Numbered from the stretch's first letter, positions 7,263 through 15,682 are shown. The stretch is 48,365 bases of DNA from Oscillospiraceae bacterium (GCA_916988195.3 CAKASQ030000020.1:1-48365), one strand, 5' to 3'. Numbers and translations are program-made. The notes: generated by a model from the sequence alone, not told the origin.

Positions 7263-7655
7263 TCATGCTTCATAGACGGTATCGCCCTTGACCAGATGTC
7301 GTGCGAGTTGCCGCAGGCACAGACCGCGCCCGCGAAGGCCATACAACAGCACGTCCGGGATCTTCTGCAGCACTTCTTTTTCGGCGCTGTCCGTTGGAAG
7401 GGCTTGTGCCTCGCAGACGGAATCACAGCGCCCACAGGCATCTTCCAAAACCGCCATCAGCTTTTCTTCTGCGCAGCGCAGCGTTTCCAGCGTATCCAGG
7501 ATCTCCGCTGCGCTTACAGACCTGCTGATCAGGATGATGCATCGCTTGCCAATTTTCAATCCCATCATTGGAAGCATCTCATCCAGGCGATACTCCTCCG
7601 CCATCTCCATTGGGGCAGTCAGCCCGATCTCATACATTTCATTGTGATCGTCCAT
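7263..7655 (-). CDS. Small AbrB-like/unknown ICE protein, paralogue of 11957-12487
   Basis: 130 aa. Residues 8-45 (IGLTAPMEMAEEYRLDEM, then GLKIGKRCIILISR) resemble a swapped-hairpin AbrB-type segment. A helical part ILDTLETLRCAEEKLMAVLE and an E-D-A-C-G-x-C pair follow. The end has PDVLLYGLRGRGLCLRQLA. The same order occurs in the 176-aa protein at 11957-12487, which has an additional AbrB-like middle domain, so this is a shorter paralogue. The start ATG (7655) has GGAGG upstream and lies inside the methylase end (17-nt overlap). No function is established. Confidence 0.7.
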   Translation of the reverse strand: MDDHNEMYEIGLTAPMEMAEEYRLDEMLPMMGLKIGKRCIILISRSVSAAEILDTLETLRCAEEKLMAVLEDACGRCDSVCEAQALPTDSAEKEVLQKIPDVLLYGLRGRGLCLRQLARHLVKGDTVYEA

Positions 7656-8652
7656 ATTCCCACCTCCTTCTTCTGGGATCGATCTCCCGCAGTGACCCAC
7701 AGGCAGGTTCATGCACCAGCACAAGGTCGCCGTTCTCGATCTCGGCTGGAAACATACTGAACTGCGGCTGGATGTACGGGCGCGGGTCATAGTTTGTAAT
7801 AATGAGTTCGCCGTAGGTTGCACCGGCTTTCTGCGAAAGAGGGTTATTGCGTCGGAACGCAAGGATATAAAAATCGCCGTACAGACTGCGGATGAACGGG
7901 CAGTCATTGTACGACACGACGATGTATCCCGCACATTGCGAGAGAATGTGGTGCAGTTCTTCGTGCTTTTCCTTCGGGAAATCGACAGCGTATAAACTCT
8001 CGGCGTCAAAGTACGGCGGATCGCAGTAGATCAGGCTGTCCGACCCGTCACGTTCCCGAATGATGTCCAGACAATCTTTATTCTCAATGATCACATCCTG
8101 CAAGCGTTTCGAAGCATCATCAAAAAGGTAAAGAAAATTCGTCAGGTTGTTCGGCCTGACACCGAACGAGCTGGTCGTGCCGCTGAAACTGCCGCGACAG
8201 ACCTTGTAATACGCGGCCGCCCGCTGGACATCGAACAGGCAGCTTCGCTCCCGCAGAATTTCTAAAAGTTCTTCCCGTTCTTCGCCGGAGAAGCATTCCA
8301 TCACGGCGTTTCGCTCGTCTGCAATGCGCTGCTGCAAAAGCTCCTTGTGCTTCATGAACTCTTTTAGAAGGTCAAATTCGGCTCTCGAATGGAGCGGCAG
8401 GAATTTCAGCTCCTGCACCAACTGAATGGTACACTCCCTTGCACAGAGGAACAGATTTACAAGGTCGCAGTTGAAATCATTGTAAATATCCATGCGGCTG
8501 ATTTTCGGCTGCATTCCCAGAAGCAATGCACCGCCGCCACCAAAGGGTTCGAGATAGAGCTTCGGGCTTGGCGGGAATACCTGCCAGATGTAGGGGATCA
8601 GCTTTTCCTTGCTGCCGATCCACGGAATGAATGGTCTAGCGATCCCGGCCAC
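7639..8652 (-). CDS. DNA adenine methylase, Dam/D12 class
   Basis: 337 aa. Motif I PFGGGGALLLG (SAM binding) near residue 35 and motif IV CDPPYFDAE near residue 205, with IPWIGSKEKLIPYI at the N-terminus, are diagnostic of D12-class N6-adenine methyltransferases. The Dam relatives methylate GATC, but the target here is not determined. No cognate restriction endonuclease is adjacent, so it is an orphan methylase that could mask ICE DNA from host restriction. The start is GTG at 8652, overlapping the upstream stop by 17 nt. Longer ORF starts lie inside the upstream gene in another frame and were rejected. Confidence 0.92.
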   Translation of the reverse strand: MAGIARPFIPWIGSKEKLIPYIWQVFPPSPKLYLEPFGGGGALLLGMQPKISRMDIYNDFNCDLVNLFLCARECTIQLVQELKFLPLHSRAEFDLLKEFMKHKELLQQRIADERNAVMECFSGEEREELLEILRERSCLFDVQRAAAYYKVCRGSFSGTTSSFGVRPNNLTNFLYLFDDASKRLQDVIIENKDCLDIIRERDGSDSLIYCDPPYFDAESLYAVDFPKEKHEELHHILSQCAGYIVVSYNDCPFIRSLYGDFYILAFRRNNPLSQKAGATYGELIITNYDPRPYIQPQFSMFPAEIENGDLVLVHEPACGSLREIDPRRRRWEYGRSQ

Positions 8653-8956
8653 CCCCGTCCGAGGGTTCGGTAAAGGTTTCCATCGCCTGCTCCAGTCCGC
8701 AGATTGCCGCGTCCAGACCAGCACGCATTTCCTTGAGCTGCCGGATGGTGGAATACAACTCTGCAGCGTTGCTGGCGTAAAAATATCCTTCGCGGCTGCT
8801 GGCAATGGGGACGGCTTTTCGCCGCAGGCGGTTGACCTTCTTCCGGAGATCGCTTTCGTGGAGATTCTTCTGCCGCACGAGGTCGCGGCTGCAAATGAGA
8901 TGCTCGCGTCCAAAGCAGAAGCGTTTCAGATAGTCGCGCAGTTCTTCATCATTCAT
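8636..8956 (-). CDS. Winged-helix-like small ICE protein
   Basis: 106 aa. Residues 20-60 (CSRDLVRQKNLHESDLRKKV, then RLRRKAVPIASSREGYFYA) have the pattern of a winged helix: helix-turn-helix, then a wing with GYFYA. A helical C-terminus with TIRQLKEMRAGLDAAICGLE follows. This arrangement is common in small phage/ICE regulators or replication accessory proteins. It is translationally coupled to the methylase. The Shine-Dalgarno lies inside a hairpin at 8963-8990, so its translation may be controlled. Confidence 0.7.
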   Translation of the reverse strand: MNDEELRDYLKRFCFGREHLICSRDLVRQKNLHESDLRKKVNRLRRKAVPIASSREGYFYASNAAELYSTIRQLKEMRAGLDAAICGLEQAMETFTEPSDGGGRDR

Positions 8957-8962
8957 GTTTGT

Positions 8963-8990
8963 CCTTTCCGGGCCGATTTCCCGGAAAAGG
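8963..8990 (-). promoter_or_regulatory. Hairpin that pairs with the ribosome-binding site of 8636-8956
   Basis: On the minus strand CCTTTTCCGGG, a 7-nt loop and CCCGGAAAGG form a stem whose 3' arm contains the AAAGGA ribosome site six to ten bases before the ATG at 8956. This structure would occlude translation initiation. Confidence 0.5.
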
Positions 8991-8994
8991 GCGC

Positions 8995-9034
8995 AAAAAA
9001 AGAAGGGCGGCTTTCCTCACTGGGAAAACGGCCC
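8995..9034 (-). terminator. Terminator after the first ArdA-like gene product (9061-10254)
   Basis: On the minus strand an imperfect GGGC...GCCC stem with inner TTTTCC/GGAAA pairing is followed by T7. It is located 27 nt after the stop of the 397-aa ArdA-like gene. Confidence 0.7.
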
Positions 9035-9060
9035 TGCGTCATCATAATATTATTGAATTT

Positions 9061-10254
9061 TTACATTCCCATCTGCGGTTCCTGCGACTGTTCCTGCTGC
9101 TGTTCCGGGAGCGGCTCGTGCAGCGGGCCGAAATCCGCGCGGTTGACCATGCCATATGGGGTAAGTTCCGCGCCGTACTGCTTGAGGACATCTTCCGCGT
9201 AAGCTTCGCAGTTCAGATGCTTGTAGATCAAGTCTGCATCCTTGCCGCCAAGAACAAATTCCAGTTCATCACGCACCAATGCGTCCTTGTCACGGATCTT
9301 CGCTTCAAAGCAATACTGCGGCAGCTTTTCAAGCCGGTCAAAGACATCGTCCAGCGTCTCACACTGCGTCGCGCCGAGCACCGCCTTGAATTTTGTAAGC
9401 TGCCCGCTGGCTTTCAGCTCCAGAAGTGAGTGTGCCAGTTCGTTGATCCTCGGAAGATCCTCCACATCGGTCAGCATGGTGTTCAGCTTTGGCACGATGG
9501 CATCACAGCCGGTGAACTGCGCATCATACCACTCCGGTGCGTCGAGTTCTTTTTGGACTTCCTGCATCCGCTGTTCCGTTGCAGGCAGATCCAGGATGGC
9601 TGTCCGCTGCTCGTTCTCGTGGTTCATGAGTGTCAGGCGGATCATATAGGTAATTTCCCGCTGCGACTCATGCTCCGGCAGCGGCTGCAATTCCTCCGTT
9701 CGGACAACGTAGCCGTGCGGCGTGAACACACCGGATTCGCTCTCGTGCATTTGCTTTCCAATTTTGGCGTAATCCAGGAGGGCATAGGCGCTGTCCGGCA
9801 GGGCATCCAGATCCTCCCGAAAGCCGTTTTCTACATAAAATTTCCCCAATTCTTCGTCGGTATGGACATCTGCAAGCACATGGCAATGATCTGCGTTGGC
9901 CGCCAGCATCATCAGCTCCGGTACAGTAATGACGCCGCCGTTCTCCTGCATATGCTTGTTGACCTGCATCTGCAAGAGTCCTTCCAGCGCCGTTTCCTGA
10001 TAGCCATCCAGCATGGAAAGCTGCTCCGTCAGGGAATTGAACTCGAAGATCGACATGCTCTCGTCCAGATGGGGCGCGAGGTAGTCAAAACAGTAGAATT
10101 CATCCACCTGCCAGTAGACGTCGCCCGGCATCTTCGTGTGGATCTGCTCGAAAGCGTCCATCATTTCGTACTGGCTAACAGGAAACGTCAGCTCCACGCC
10201 GCGCTCATCGCTCGCTGCGCTGCTTACGAGATAAACCTCACATACTTTGCGCAA
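9061..10254 (-). CDS. Long ArdA-like antirestriction family protein (two units)
   Basis: 397 aa starting at TTG 10254, 8 nt after GGAGG. The N-terminal half follows the ArdA layout: V-x-L-T-F-P near residue 23, FDYLAPHLDESMSIFEFNSL near 52-71, and YALLDYAKIGKQMHESESGV near 150. The C-terminal half repeats the pattern LPRINELAHSLLELKASG ... LTPYGMV. Known ArdA proteins are acidic DNA mimics that block type I restriction enzymes after entry. This protein is more than twice the usual 165-aa length and is diverged, so antirestriction is an inference. It ends in a Gln/Glu-rich tail EQQQEQSQEPQMGM. It overlaps the DUF4314 gene by 17 nt. Confidence 0.7.
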   Translation of the reverse strand: MRKVCEVYLVSSAASDERGVELTFPVSQYEMMDAFEQIHTKMPGDVYWQVDEFYCFDYLAPHLDESMSIFEFNSLTEQLSMLDGYQETALEGLLQMQVNKHMQENGGVITVPELMMLAANADHCHVLADVHTDEELGKFYVENGFREDLDALPDSAYALLDYAKIGKQMHESESGVFTPHGYVVRTEELQPLPEHESQREITYMIRLTLMNHENEQRTAILDLPATEQRMQEVQKELDAPEWYDAQFTGCDAIVPKLNTMLTDVEDLPRINELAHSLLELKASGQLTKFKAVLGATQCETLDDVFDRLEKLPQYCFEAKIRDKDALVRDELEFVLGGKDADLIYKHLNCEAYAEDVLKQYGAELTPYGMVNRADFGPLHEPLPEQQQEQSQEPQMGM

Positions 10255-11233
10255 GGGTCATACCTCCTGTCTGCTCCTGCTTCTTCTGCATTTCTTCCAC
10301 GAAAGCCGGGTCCGCGCCGGGCACTGTCCATCCGTGCATACTCCCGCAAACCATAGCTTCCTCCTGCGCCGGTGTCACACCGAGGCGCTGATTCTGCTCG
10401 TCTGCGATCTGACGGTTCTGTGCGCGATCCGGCGTGTTCCAGTCACTTGGGTAGTAACCGCTCTCGCCGCGTTTGATACAAATCAGCGCGCCGGTGCTGG
10501 GCAGCGTGGAAAAGCAGAGCTCCGGCAGACCTTCTGCATACTTCTGACTGAATCGCTCCTGCTCGGTTCGGATGCTCCAATTATCGCAGTTCCAGAGATG
10601 AACATATAATTCATCACCGCCGTTCACGCGAATTTCCTGCTGCTCGAAGTTCTCGCCCCAGCCGTCAGACATTTGTCCGGAGAGGTATTCTTTCAGTGTT
10701 TCCAGTTCTTCTGCGTCCAATTTGCCCGCAACGCGGCATTCTGCCACGCCCCAGAGCTGACCGTTCCGCTCTTCCACTGCGAATACAGCCGAATGAACCT
10801 TACGATTGACGCTGTCCGCTTCGCCATACCAGTGCATAACGCCGCGCTCAGCTTCCTCCGGCATCCGGCTCTTGAGAAGCGCCGCCGCGATTTTTTCCTG
10901 ATATGTCTGCAGCGACCGGCCATCCAGCACGACACTCTCATTTTCGAGATCACCGTAGCGGTTACGCTCATAAAGATCGGCGGTCAGCGGCGCATAGAGC
11001 TTCAGCGTTTCCAGTTTGGGCGGCAGCACCGTGAAGCTGTCCTCGCCGGGAATCAGCGGCAGCGTTCGGCCATTGTTCCACTTCATATGGATCTGACCGG
11101 CATCATCCACCAGATCCACAATGCCCTCTATACCTGCCGGTACCGGTGAATATGGGTCACTCATAGAATTCAGGCGGATGCGTGTACCCGGTGGATACTG
11201 CGCCTGCATGAATTTTACCATTTTTCTGTCCAA
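10238..11233 (-). CDS. DUF4314 domain protein
   Basis: 331 aa. Residues 9-65 (YPPGTRIRLNSMSDPYSPVP, GIVDLVDDAGQIHMKWNNGR) form the DUF4314 SH3-like barrel common in clostridial ICE proteins. The remainder, including WYGEADSVNRKVHSAVFAVE and LWNCDNWSIRTEQERFSQ, is unassigned. The start is TTG at 11233, 8 nt after GGAGGG. An in-frame ATG four codons later is possible, and the longer frame from 11314 has no ribosome site. The C-terminus QKKQEQTGGMTLAQSM is of the tail type shared by early ICE proteins. It runs on from the DUF3849 gene, whose stop codon overlaps the ribosome-site region. Confidence 0.82.
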   Translation of the reverse strand: MDRKMVKFMQAQYPPGTRIRLNSMSDPYSPVPAGIEGIVDLVDDAGQIHMKWNNGRTLPLIPGEDSFTVLPPKLETLKLYAPLTADLYERNRYGDLENESVVLDGRSLQTYQEKIAAALLKSRMPEEAERGVMHWYGEADSVNRKVHSAVFAVEERNGQLWGVAECRVAGKLDAEELETLKEYLSGQMSDGWGENFEQQEIRVNGGDELYVHLWNCDNWSIRTEQERFSQKYAEGLPELCFSTLPSTGALICIKRGESGYYPSDWNTPDRAQNRQIADEQNQRLGVTPAQEEAMVCGSMHGWTVPGADPAFVEEMQKKQEQTGGMTLAQSM

Positions 11234-11235
11234 AT

Positions 11236-11967
11236 TTACATCCCTCCAAGCTGCATTCCCTGTTTTTCTGCCTGTTCCTGTCTCTGATACTGCTTCAGGC
11301 TCTCTTTCGCCCAATCCGGCAAGAATTCATCTTTCAGAACACCAACAAAATCATTCCGATTCCAGCGCGTCTGTTCGCCGTCGCCAAGACAGGTGCAAAG
11401 AATAGAACGCCCGCGTGCGGTTGGGCTGCACCCAAAGCCACTTCTTGCCAGCCAGAGCTGATTCTCCGGCGACCAGTATTCCTCTTTCAGCGTGTTGGGT
11501 GAGAGAACAAGCACCTTGCCGGTGTAATCCAGTTCGCTCGAATCCGGTTCGCACTGCTTCTGGTCGAACATTCCAAGATCCATGACGAGCTTTCTGTAGT
11601 TTGAAATGAAGCCATCCAGAATGGCAGAATGGCTTCGGGCTGCGAAGCAGTAATTATGCATTTCATCCTCCGGAATGTAACGGCTTTCCGCCCAAGCTCG
11701 GTTGTCCGGACGGAAGCGTCCATCGCCGCGCCGCTCCTGCACGGTGTTCGCTAAAACGTGTTCCACACGCTTGTAACCGTAAAGCTCGACGATCTTTTCC
11801 ACCGTGCCGTCCTTCAGATGCATCCCATCGAAGTTTTCCCGAATGAGGATATCGATCCCGCCCGCGCACGCACAATTCTCACGGAAGCTCTCGCGCCACT
11901 TGTCGATCTCGCCGCGCTTCATTGCGTCTTTTGCCGAATACGGATAAAGCGGGACCTTATTCTGCAT
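11236..11967 (-). CDS. DUF3849 domain protein
   Basis: 243 aa. The N-terminal part YPYSAKDAMKRGEIDKWRES ... GIDILIRENFDGMHL is the DUF3849 signature found in ICE proteins of Firmicutes. The C-terminal part (LDYTGKVLVLSPNTLKEEYW, FGCSPTARGRSILCTCLGDG) is also conserved-looking but has no known activity. The tail YQRQEQAEKQGMQLGGM resembles those of other early ICE gene products. The start at 11967 overlaps the upstream gene end by 11 nt. There is no evidence for an enzymatic site. Confidence 0.82.
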   Translation of the reverse strand: MQNKVPLYPYSAKDAMKRGEIDKWRESFRENCACAGGIDILIRENFDGMHLKDGTVEKIVELYGYKRVEHVLANTVQERRGDGRFRPDNRAWAESRYIPEDEMHNYCFAARSHSAILDGFISNYRKLVMDLGMFDQKQCEPDSSELDYTGKVLVLSPNTLKEEYWSPENQLWLARSGFGCSPTARGRSILCTCLGDGEQTRWNRNDFVGVLKDEFLPDWAKESLKQYQRQEQAEKQGMQLGGM

Positions 11968-12487
11968 CGCCGGAGACCTCGCATGAACAGGGGACCGGTG
12001 TGATCCATACGCCCAGCATATCGTCCAGCGCCCGCAGATTGAAATGGTTGTCCACGAAGAATTTCAGCACATACTGCGGCACATCCGCCAGATCCGGCGC
12101 ACAGGCTTCTGCTTCTCCGACAATGACATCTCCCTCATTCACAAAGCACGCCAGCTTCGCGTTTTCCGGGATGCCTGCCTGCTCCCGCGCCCAAGCAGGA
12201 ATCGTGACCTCGCATTCCTCCAGTACGTCCTCGACGGTGAGCGCCTCGTCCGCTTTCTCACACGGCCCGCATTCCGCAGCAACCGCCGTCAGCATTTCCG
12301 CCGCGTACAGATTCAGTCTGTCCAGCATCTGCAGCAGCTCCACAATGGGCATGCTGTCCTTCGTCACCAGCACCACGCCGTCCATCGGAATGGCGGCAAG
12401 GATTGTCTCCTTCGACAGCCCTGCTTCTTCCAGCGCCGCTTCCGGCACGGCGTTCAGTGCAAATTTCTTTTTTACTTCTGTTTTCAT
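11957..12487 (-). CDS. AbrB/MazE-like domain protein, ICE paralogue
   Basis: 176 aa. Residues 9-45 (FALNAVPEAALEEAGLSKET ... GVVLVTKD) and residues about 90-125 (EVTIPAWAREQAGIPENAKL ... GDVIVGEAE) each fit the swapped-hairpin AbrB fold. Between them a helix with LLQMLDRLNLYAAEMLTAVA is followed by E-C-G-P-C-E. The C-terminus is helical (YVLKFFVDNHFNLRALDDML). The arrangement parallels the 130-aa protein at 7263-7655. AbrB-fold proteins bind DNA as dimers or act as antitoxins; here a DNA-binding regulator of the ICE is the likeliest guess. The start at 12487 follows GGAGG. Confidence 0.7.
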   Translation of the reverse strand: MKTEVKKKFALNAVPEAALEEAGLSKETILAAIPMDGVVLVTKDSMPIVELLQMLDRLNLYAAEMLTAVAAECGPCEKADEALTVEDVLEECEVTIPAWAREQAGIPENAKLACFVNEGDVIVGEAEACAPDLADVPQYVLKFFVDNHFNLRALDDMLGVWITPVPCSCEVSGDAE

Positions 12488-12502
12488 GTTCCGTTCCTCC
12501 TG

Positions 12503-13213
12503 TTACATTCCGCCCATCTGTATTTCCTCAGATGGGGCTAAATTATAATCTTCTTCGCGGCACAGGTTTTCCTCGCCATAGAGGTCAAACACGATATTGT
12601 CTACCGCTTTCCGCACGGCAGGGTTCTGTGTGATCGTGCGGAACCGGAAACCGGTTGTCGCCTCATGCGGCAGTTCTTCACGGATGCAGTTCAAATATTC
12701 GTTGGCATCCGTAAACTGTTTTGCATCGCCATTTCTGAAATGCACCCGACCGACCAGCGGACGATAGGCGTGGTCGATCTTCTGCTTGTTCAGATCATAG
12801 CAGCTTAAATATGCCTGATAATCTCCCTTCACAGGATTGCAGCGCAGACAGTATTCGTAATGCTCCGTTTCTACGACGTAGCCGTAATTCTGCGACCAGC
12901 CGCCCGGTATTTCGCCGCCATTTTCATGGCAGAAGTGGCGCATGGAGGAAAAGTCTTTCAGAACCGTTTCCCGCAGCTTGTCCACGACCTGTTGGAGTTC
13001 TGCTTTGAATTTCGGCGAATTCAATTCCTCACGTCCGCGCGGATGCCAGGTGTGCCAGAACGCTGTGCCTCTTTTTCCGAAATCCATACGGACGCAGCCA
13101 ATTGCGCCCATCTGCGCGTTTTGCTCTGGCGTCTGCGCAAAGAAAGCACCCGCCTCCTCCGGCTGTGCTGGCCGGACACGGAATGCGGGCGGATCAGTAG
13201 ATATCTTCGTCAT
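12503..13213 (-). CDS. Unknown early ICE protein ending in QMGGM
   Basis: 236 aa; no family recognised. The central part has WHTWHPRGREELNSPKFKAE, helical KAELQQVVDKLRETVLKDF and several Cys/His (RHFCHENGG, YEYCLRCNPVKGDYQAYLSC), so metal binding is possible. The C-terminus EEIQMGGM matches the tails of neighbouring proteins. The start ATG at 13213 lies inside the end of the small membrane-protein gene (20-nt overlap) with GAGG upstream. Gene order places it among anti-host-defence and regulatory genes. Confidence 0.6.
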   Translation of the reverse strand: MTKISTDPPAFRVRPAQPEEAGAFFAQTPEQNAQMGAIGCVRMDFGKRGTAFWHTWHPRGREELNSPKFKAELQQVVDKLRETVLKDFSSMRHFCHENGGEIPGGWSQNYGYVVETEHYEYCLRCNPVKGDYQAYLSCYDLNKQKIDHAYRPLVGRVHFRNGDAKQFTDANEYLNCIREELPHEATTGFRFRTITQNPAVRKAVDNIVFDLYGEENLCREEDYNLAPSEEIQMGGM

Positions 13214-13340
13214 CTTCGCCGTCCTCATCCTCCGGCACATACAGCGCCAGTTTTGCAGCATCCGCCAGATGTGCGCAGATGGCAAGAACACCGGTCACGC
13301 CAATGATCACGCCAAGCGTGATTACAATTGCTTTTTTCAA
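13194..13340 (-). CDS. Small membrane peptide (48 aa)
   Basis: It starts at TTG 13340 after GGGAGG (8-nt spacer). Lys-Lys followed by one transmembrane helix (AIVITLGVIIGVTGVLAICA, about residues 4-23), then an acidic tail EDEDGEDDEDIY. It is too short for usual gene calls but has a good ribosome site and starts 15 nt after the stop of the ArdA-like gene. It overlaps the next gene. The function is unknown; a single helix with an acidic cytoplasmic tail could act on a membrane complex. Confidence 0.65.
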   Translation of the reverse strand: MKKAIVITLGVIIGVTGVLAICAHLADAAKLALYVPEDEDGEDDEDIY

Positions 13341-13355
13341 ATTAAAACCTCCCAA

Positions 13356-14486
13356 TTATAATGTCATCTCGTCTGAATACGTCTGCTCAAGCGACTGGCC
13401 AATTCTTCGCACTTGTCCGAACTCCGTCTGCACAAAACCGGCGCATTTCGCACTCTCCTGACCGTAGCGCGCAAAATCCATATATCCCTCCAGCTCATAA
13501 ATGCACTCGTCATCTAGATCAAACTGCTTTTGAAGCAATTTGATGCCGTAATCGTGCAGGCTGCCGGAAATGCGCTCGTAGCAGTCCAGATTCTGCGCCA
13601 GGTGCAGCGCATCCTGCATCGTTTCTGGCTTTTCCGCAGAAAGCACAGAAGTATATTTCAGAAGTTCGCCGTTCTCCGCATCCATCCGCCCAAGCATTTT
13701 TGCCAATTCGTTATAGTCCTGGATGCCGGGATTCCCGGCTGTCGGGATCAGATCGCCGAGATATGGTGAGAAGTATTGCACATGGTCGATCTGCGCTGTG
13801 CCGAGTTGCTGAACCGCTTTCAGTTTCGCGTTGTTCACAGGCAGCGCCAATTCACGCTCTTTTCCATCTGTTGTGCGAAGGTAGAGTGTCAGGAGTTCTG
13901 GCTCAGCTTTCTGCTGCGGATCGATGTTCAGATCCTCGAGGAGCGCTCTCGGTAGGTTTTCTCTCTGAACGACATATCCTCGAGCGCATGGCGCGCCGCC
14001 ATGCGCGTCGCAAAATTCAATTCCAACGGCTTCATAATTGATGTACCCAATCAGCTTTTCCGGAACAGGGAACGCGCCGCAGCCAACCAGATACTTTCCA
14101 ATGGACTGTGCACTGCCGCATCCCGGCAGAATGACGTAATCATCCAGCCGCTCCGTCAACTGCGAAATGTCTTTCGTGCCGGAGATGCTGTTTGCGTCCA
14201 GCATCCCAGCGAATTTGTCACAGTCGACCTCCGACATGTGCTCCAGCCGCTCGGCAAGCTGATTGATGCGTTCCAGCTCACCCTCTGCGGCAAGATCTAC
14301 GCCGCTCAGATACAGGCCTAAATTCATGACCTCGCTTGCCGCACCCTGAATGGTGACCGTTTTGGACATAGATTTCAAGCTTTCCACCGTTGCGGCCACG
14401 TCCGCTTTTTCTGCCGGTGTCGTTGCAGGAAAGGAGAGAAGTACCTGCTTCCCGTTTTCACCCTGCCTTAAAAACAGCGTCACCAT
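13356..14486 (-). CDS. ArdA-like repeat protein (two units)
   Basis: 376 aa starting at ATG 14486, 6 nt after GGAGGG. Two consecutive units have the order L-x-L-S-F-P (or L-A-L-P-V), ...ELERINQLAERLEHMSEVDC..., a D-x-x-x-L-x-x-x-L-D/N pattern, then LIGYINYEAVGIEFCDAHGG or ELEGYMDFARYGQESAKCAG. The latter corresponds to the Y-x-D/N-Y/F-x-x-Y/V-G segment near the ArdA C-terminus. The short overlap with the upstream gene (7 nt) and similar architecture argue for tandem duplication of an ArdA-like gene. Antirestriction activity is inferred, not shown. The last residues (SLEQTYSDEMTL) only partly match the Q/E-rich tail. Confidence 0.65.
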   Translation of the reverse strand: MVTLFLRQGENGKQVLLSFPATTPAEKADVAATVESLKSMSKTVTIQGAASEVMNLGLYLSGVDLAAEGELERINQLAERLEHMSEVDCDKFAGMLDANSISGTKDISQLTERLDDYVILPGCGSAQSIGKYLVGCGAFPVPEKLIGYINYEAVGIEFCDAHGGAPCARGYVVQRENLPRALLEDLNIDPQQKAEPELLTLYLRTTDGKERELALPVNNAKLKAVQQLGTAQIDHVQYFSPYLGDLIPTAGNPGIQDYNELAKMLGRMDAENGELLKYTSVLSAEKPETMQDALHLAQNLDCYERISGSLHDYGIKLLQKQFDLDDECIYELEGYMDFARYGQESAKCAGFVQTEFGQVRRIGQSLEQTYSDEMTL

Positions 14487-15682
14487 GTCATGCCCTCCAT
14501 TTTTGCTTCCTGTTCCTGCTGATAGCATTCTGCCGGGTCATCCCGCATCAGCTCGTCCAGCGTCAGCGTGCCATGATAGGAAACATAGCCGCGATCCACA
14601 AATACACCGTCATCCTGAAGTATTCGCTTGACACCGTAGTCGCCATAGTTATAAAAATCTTCAAGGTTCTCGTCATATTCGTAATGACCGGACTGCTGGA
14701 TCATGTATTTTCCAAGTTCCTCCGGCGTGTGGACATTTGGTGCGAAATCAAATTGATCGAGATTTTCTGCCAGCTGGCGGATATTTGCTGCACACGTCGG
14801 TTTCGCCATCTGGCAGACCGCGCCGAGCTTCACGAAATCCTGTTCCTTAAAATTTGAACACATCTGACATAGCCGGTTCAGTTCAAAGAGCGATTCGCGT
14901 TCAAAATCCAATGCGCAGTTGACCTCATCCGGGAATCGGCTGTCTGAAACCAGCATCTGCATTTCGCCGCAGGAGGCGATCCCGACGCGAAGCATCGCGC
15001 GCTCCAGCTTCATCCGGCTTGCCGGAAGCTGCACCCACTCCTGTTTCTTTGGATCATCTTTACCTGTGGCTCGGAGCTTCAGCTCCATGATACAGCTTTC
15101 TGGCATCCAGATCGGAGGCAGATGCTTGCGGTCATACGCCTGCTCCAGCTTGATGCCGTTGTCATACACAACACCGTATCTCGTTACATAGCCGGGCTGG
15201 CCGGAGATCAGCGCCAAAGCCGTCTCCTTGCCGTCCAGATTTTCCAGTTCTTCCGAATCACAGGCACCGTGGACGGTCAGATAGTGCCGTTTCCCGACCA
15301 GCTCCAAATCGCTGAAATCCGAAATAACCGTCACCTCTCTGGCGCAGAAGGAAAGATCGATCAGCTCGTCCGCTGTGGATAATCCGAATCGCTCCACCGC
15401 CGCATTAAATTGCAGCAGTTCATATCGGTCGAAGCTCTCCAACTGCTTTCCGAGCCAGTCCAGCTCATCCACGTTTGCCATTGTGCCAATTAACCGCTCC
15501 AGAGCAGGGCAGCCTGCCGTGCCAATGTCTGCAACGAAGCAGTCCTGCTCCACCACCGCGCCGCTCTGAATTCCATTCAACGCACGAATCGTTTCCTCGT
15601 ATTGAGCTTCCGGAATAGGAAACTCGACTATCTCGGCAGCCGATAGCGGGTCGTTATCTTTTTTCAGCATCGCATCAAACAA
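14480..15682 (-). CDS. ArdA-like repeat protein (two units)
   Basis: 400 aa. The start is TTG 15682, 7 nt after GGAGG; the ATG 18 nt upstream lies over that ribosome site and is rejected. The N-terminal unit (about 1-185) is degenerate. The C-terminal unit (about 200-380) contains the ArdA-like run FELNRLCQMCSNFKEQDFVK, IRQLAENLDQFDFAPN, EELGKYMIQQSG, DFYNYGDYGVKRILQDDGVF and RGYV. It ends CYQQEQEAKMEGMTW. It overlaps the small Cys-rich gene by 8 nt. Together with the 9061 and 13356 genes it makes six ArdA-like units in one ICE. Confidence 0.65.
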   Translation of the reverse strand: MFDAMLKKDNDPLSAAEIVEFPIPEAQYEETIRALNGIQSGAVVEQDCFVADIGTAGCPALERLIGTMANVDELDWLGKQLESFDRYELLQFNAAVERFGLSTADELIDLSFCAREVTVISDFSDLELVGKRHYLTVHGACDSEELENLDGKETALALISGQPGYVTRYGVVYDNGIKLEQAYDRKHLPPIWMPESCIMELKLRATGKDDPKKQEWVQLPASRMKLERAMLRVGIASCGEMQMLVSDSRFPDEVNCALDFERESLFELNRLCQMCSNFKEQDFVKLGAVCQMAKPTCAANIRQLAENLDQFDFAPNVHTPEELGKYMIQQSGHYEYDENLEDFYNYGDYGVKRILQDDGVFVDRGYVSYHGTLTLDELMRDDPAECYQQEQEAKMEGMTW

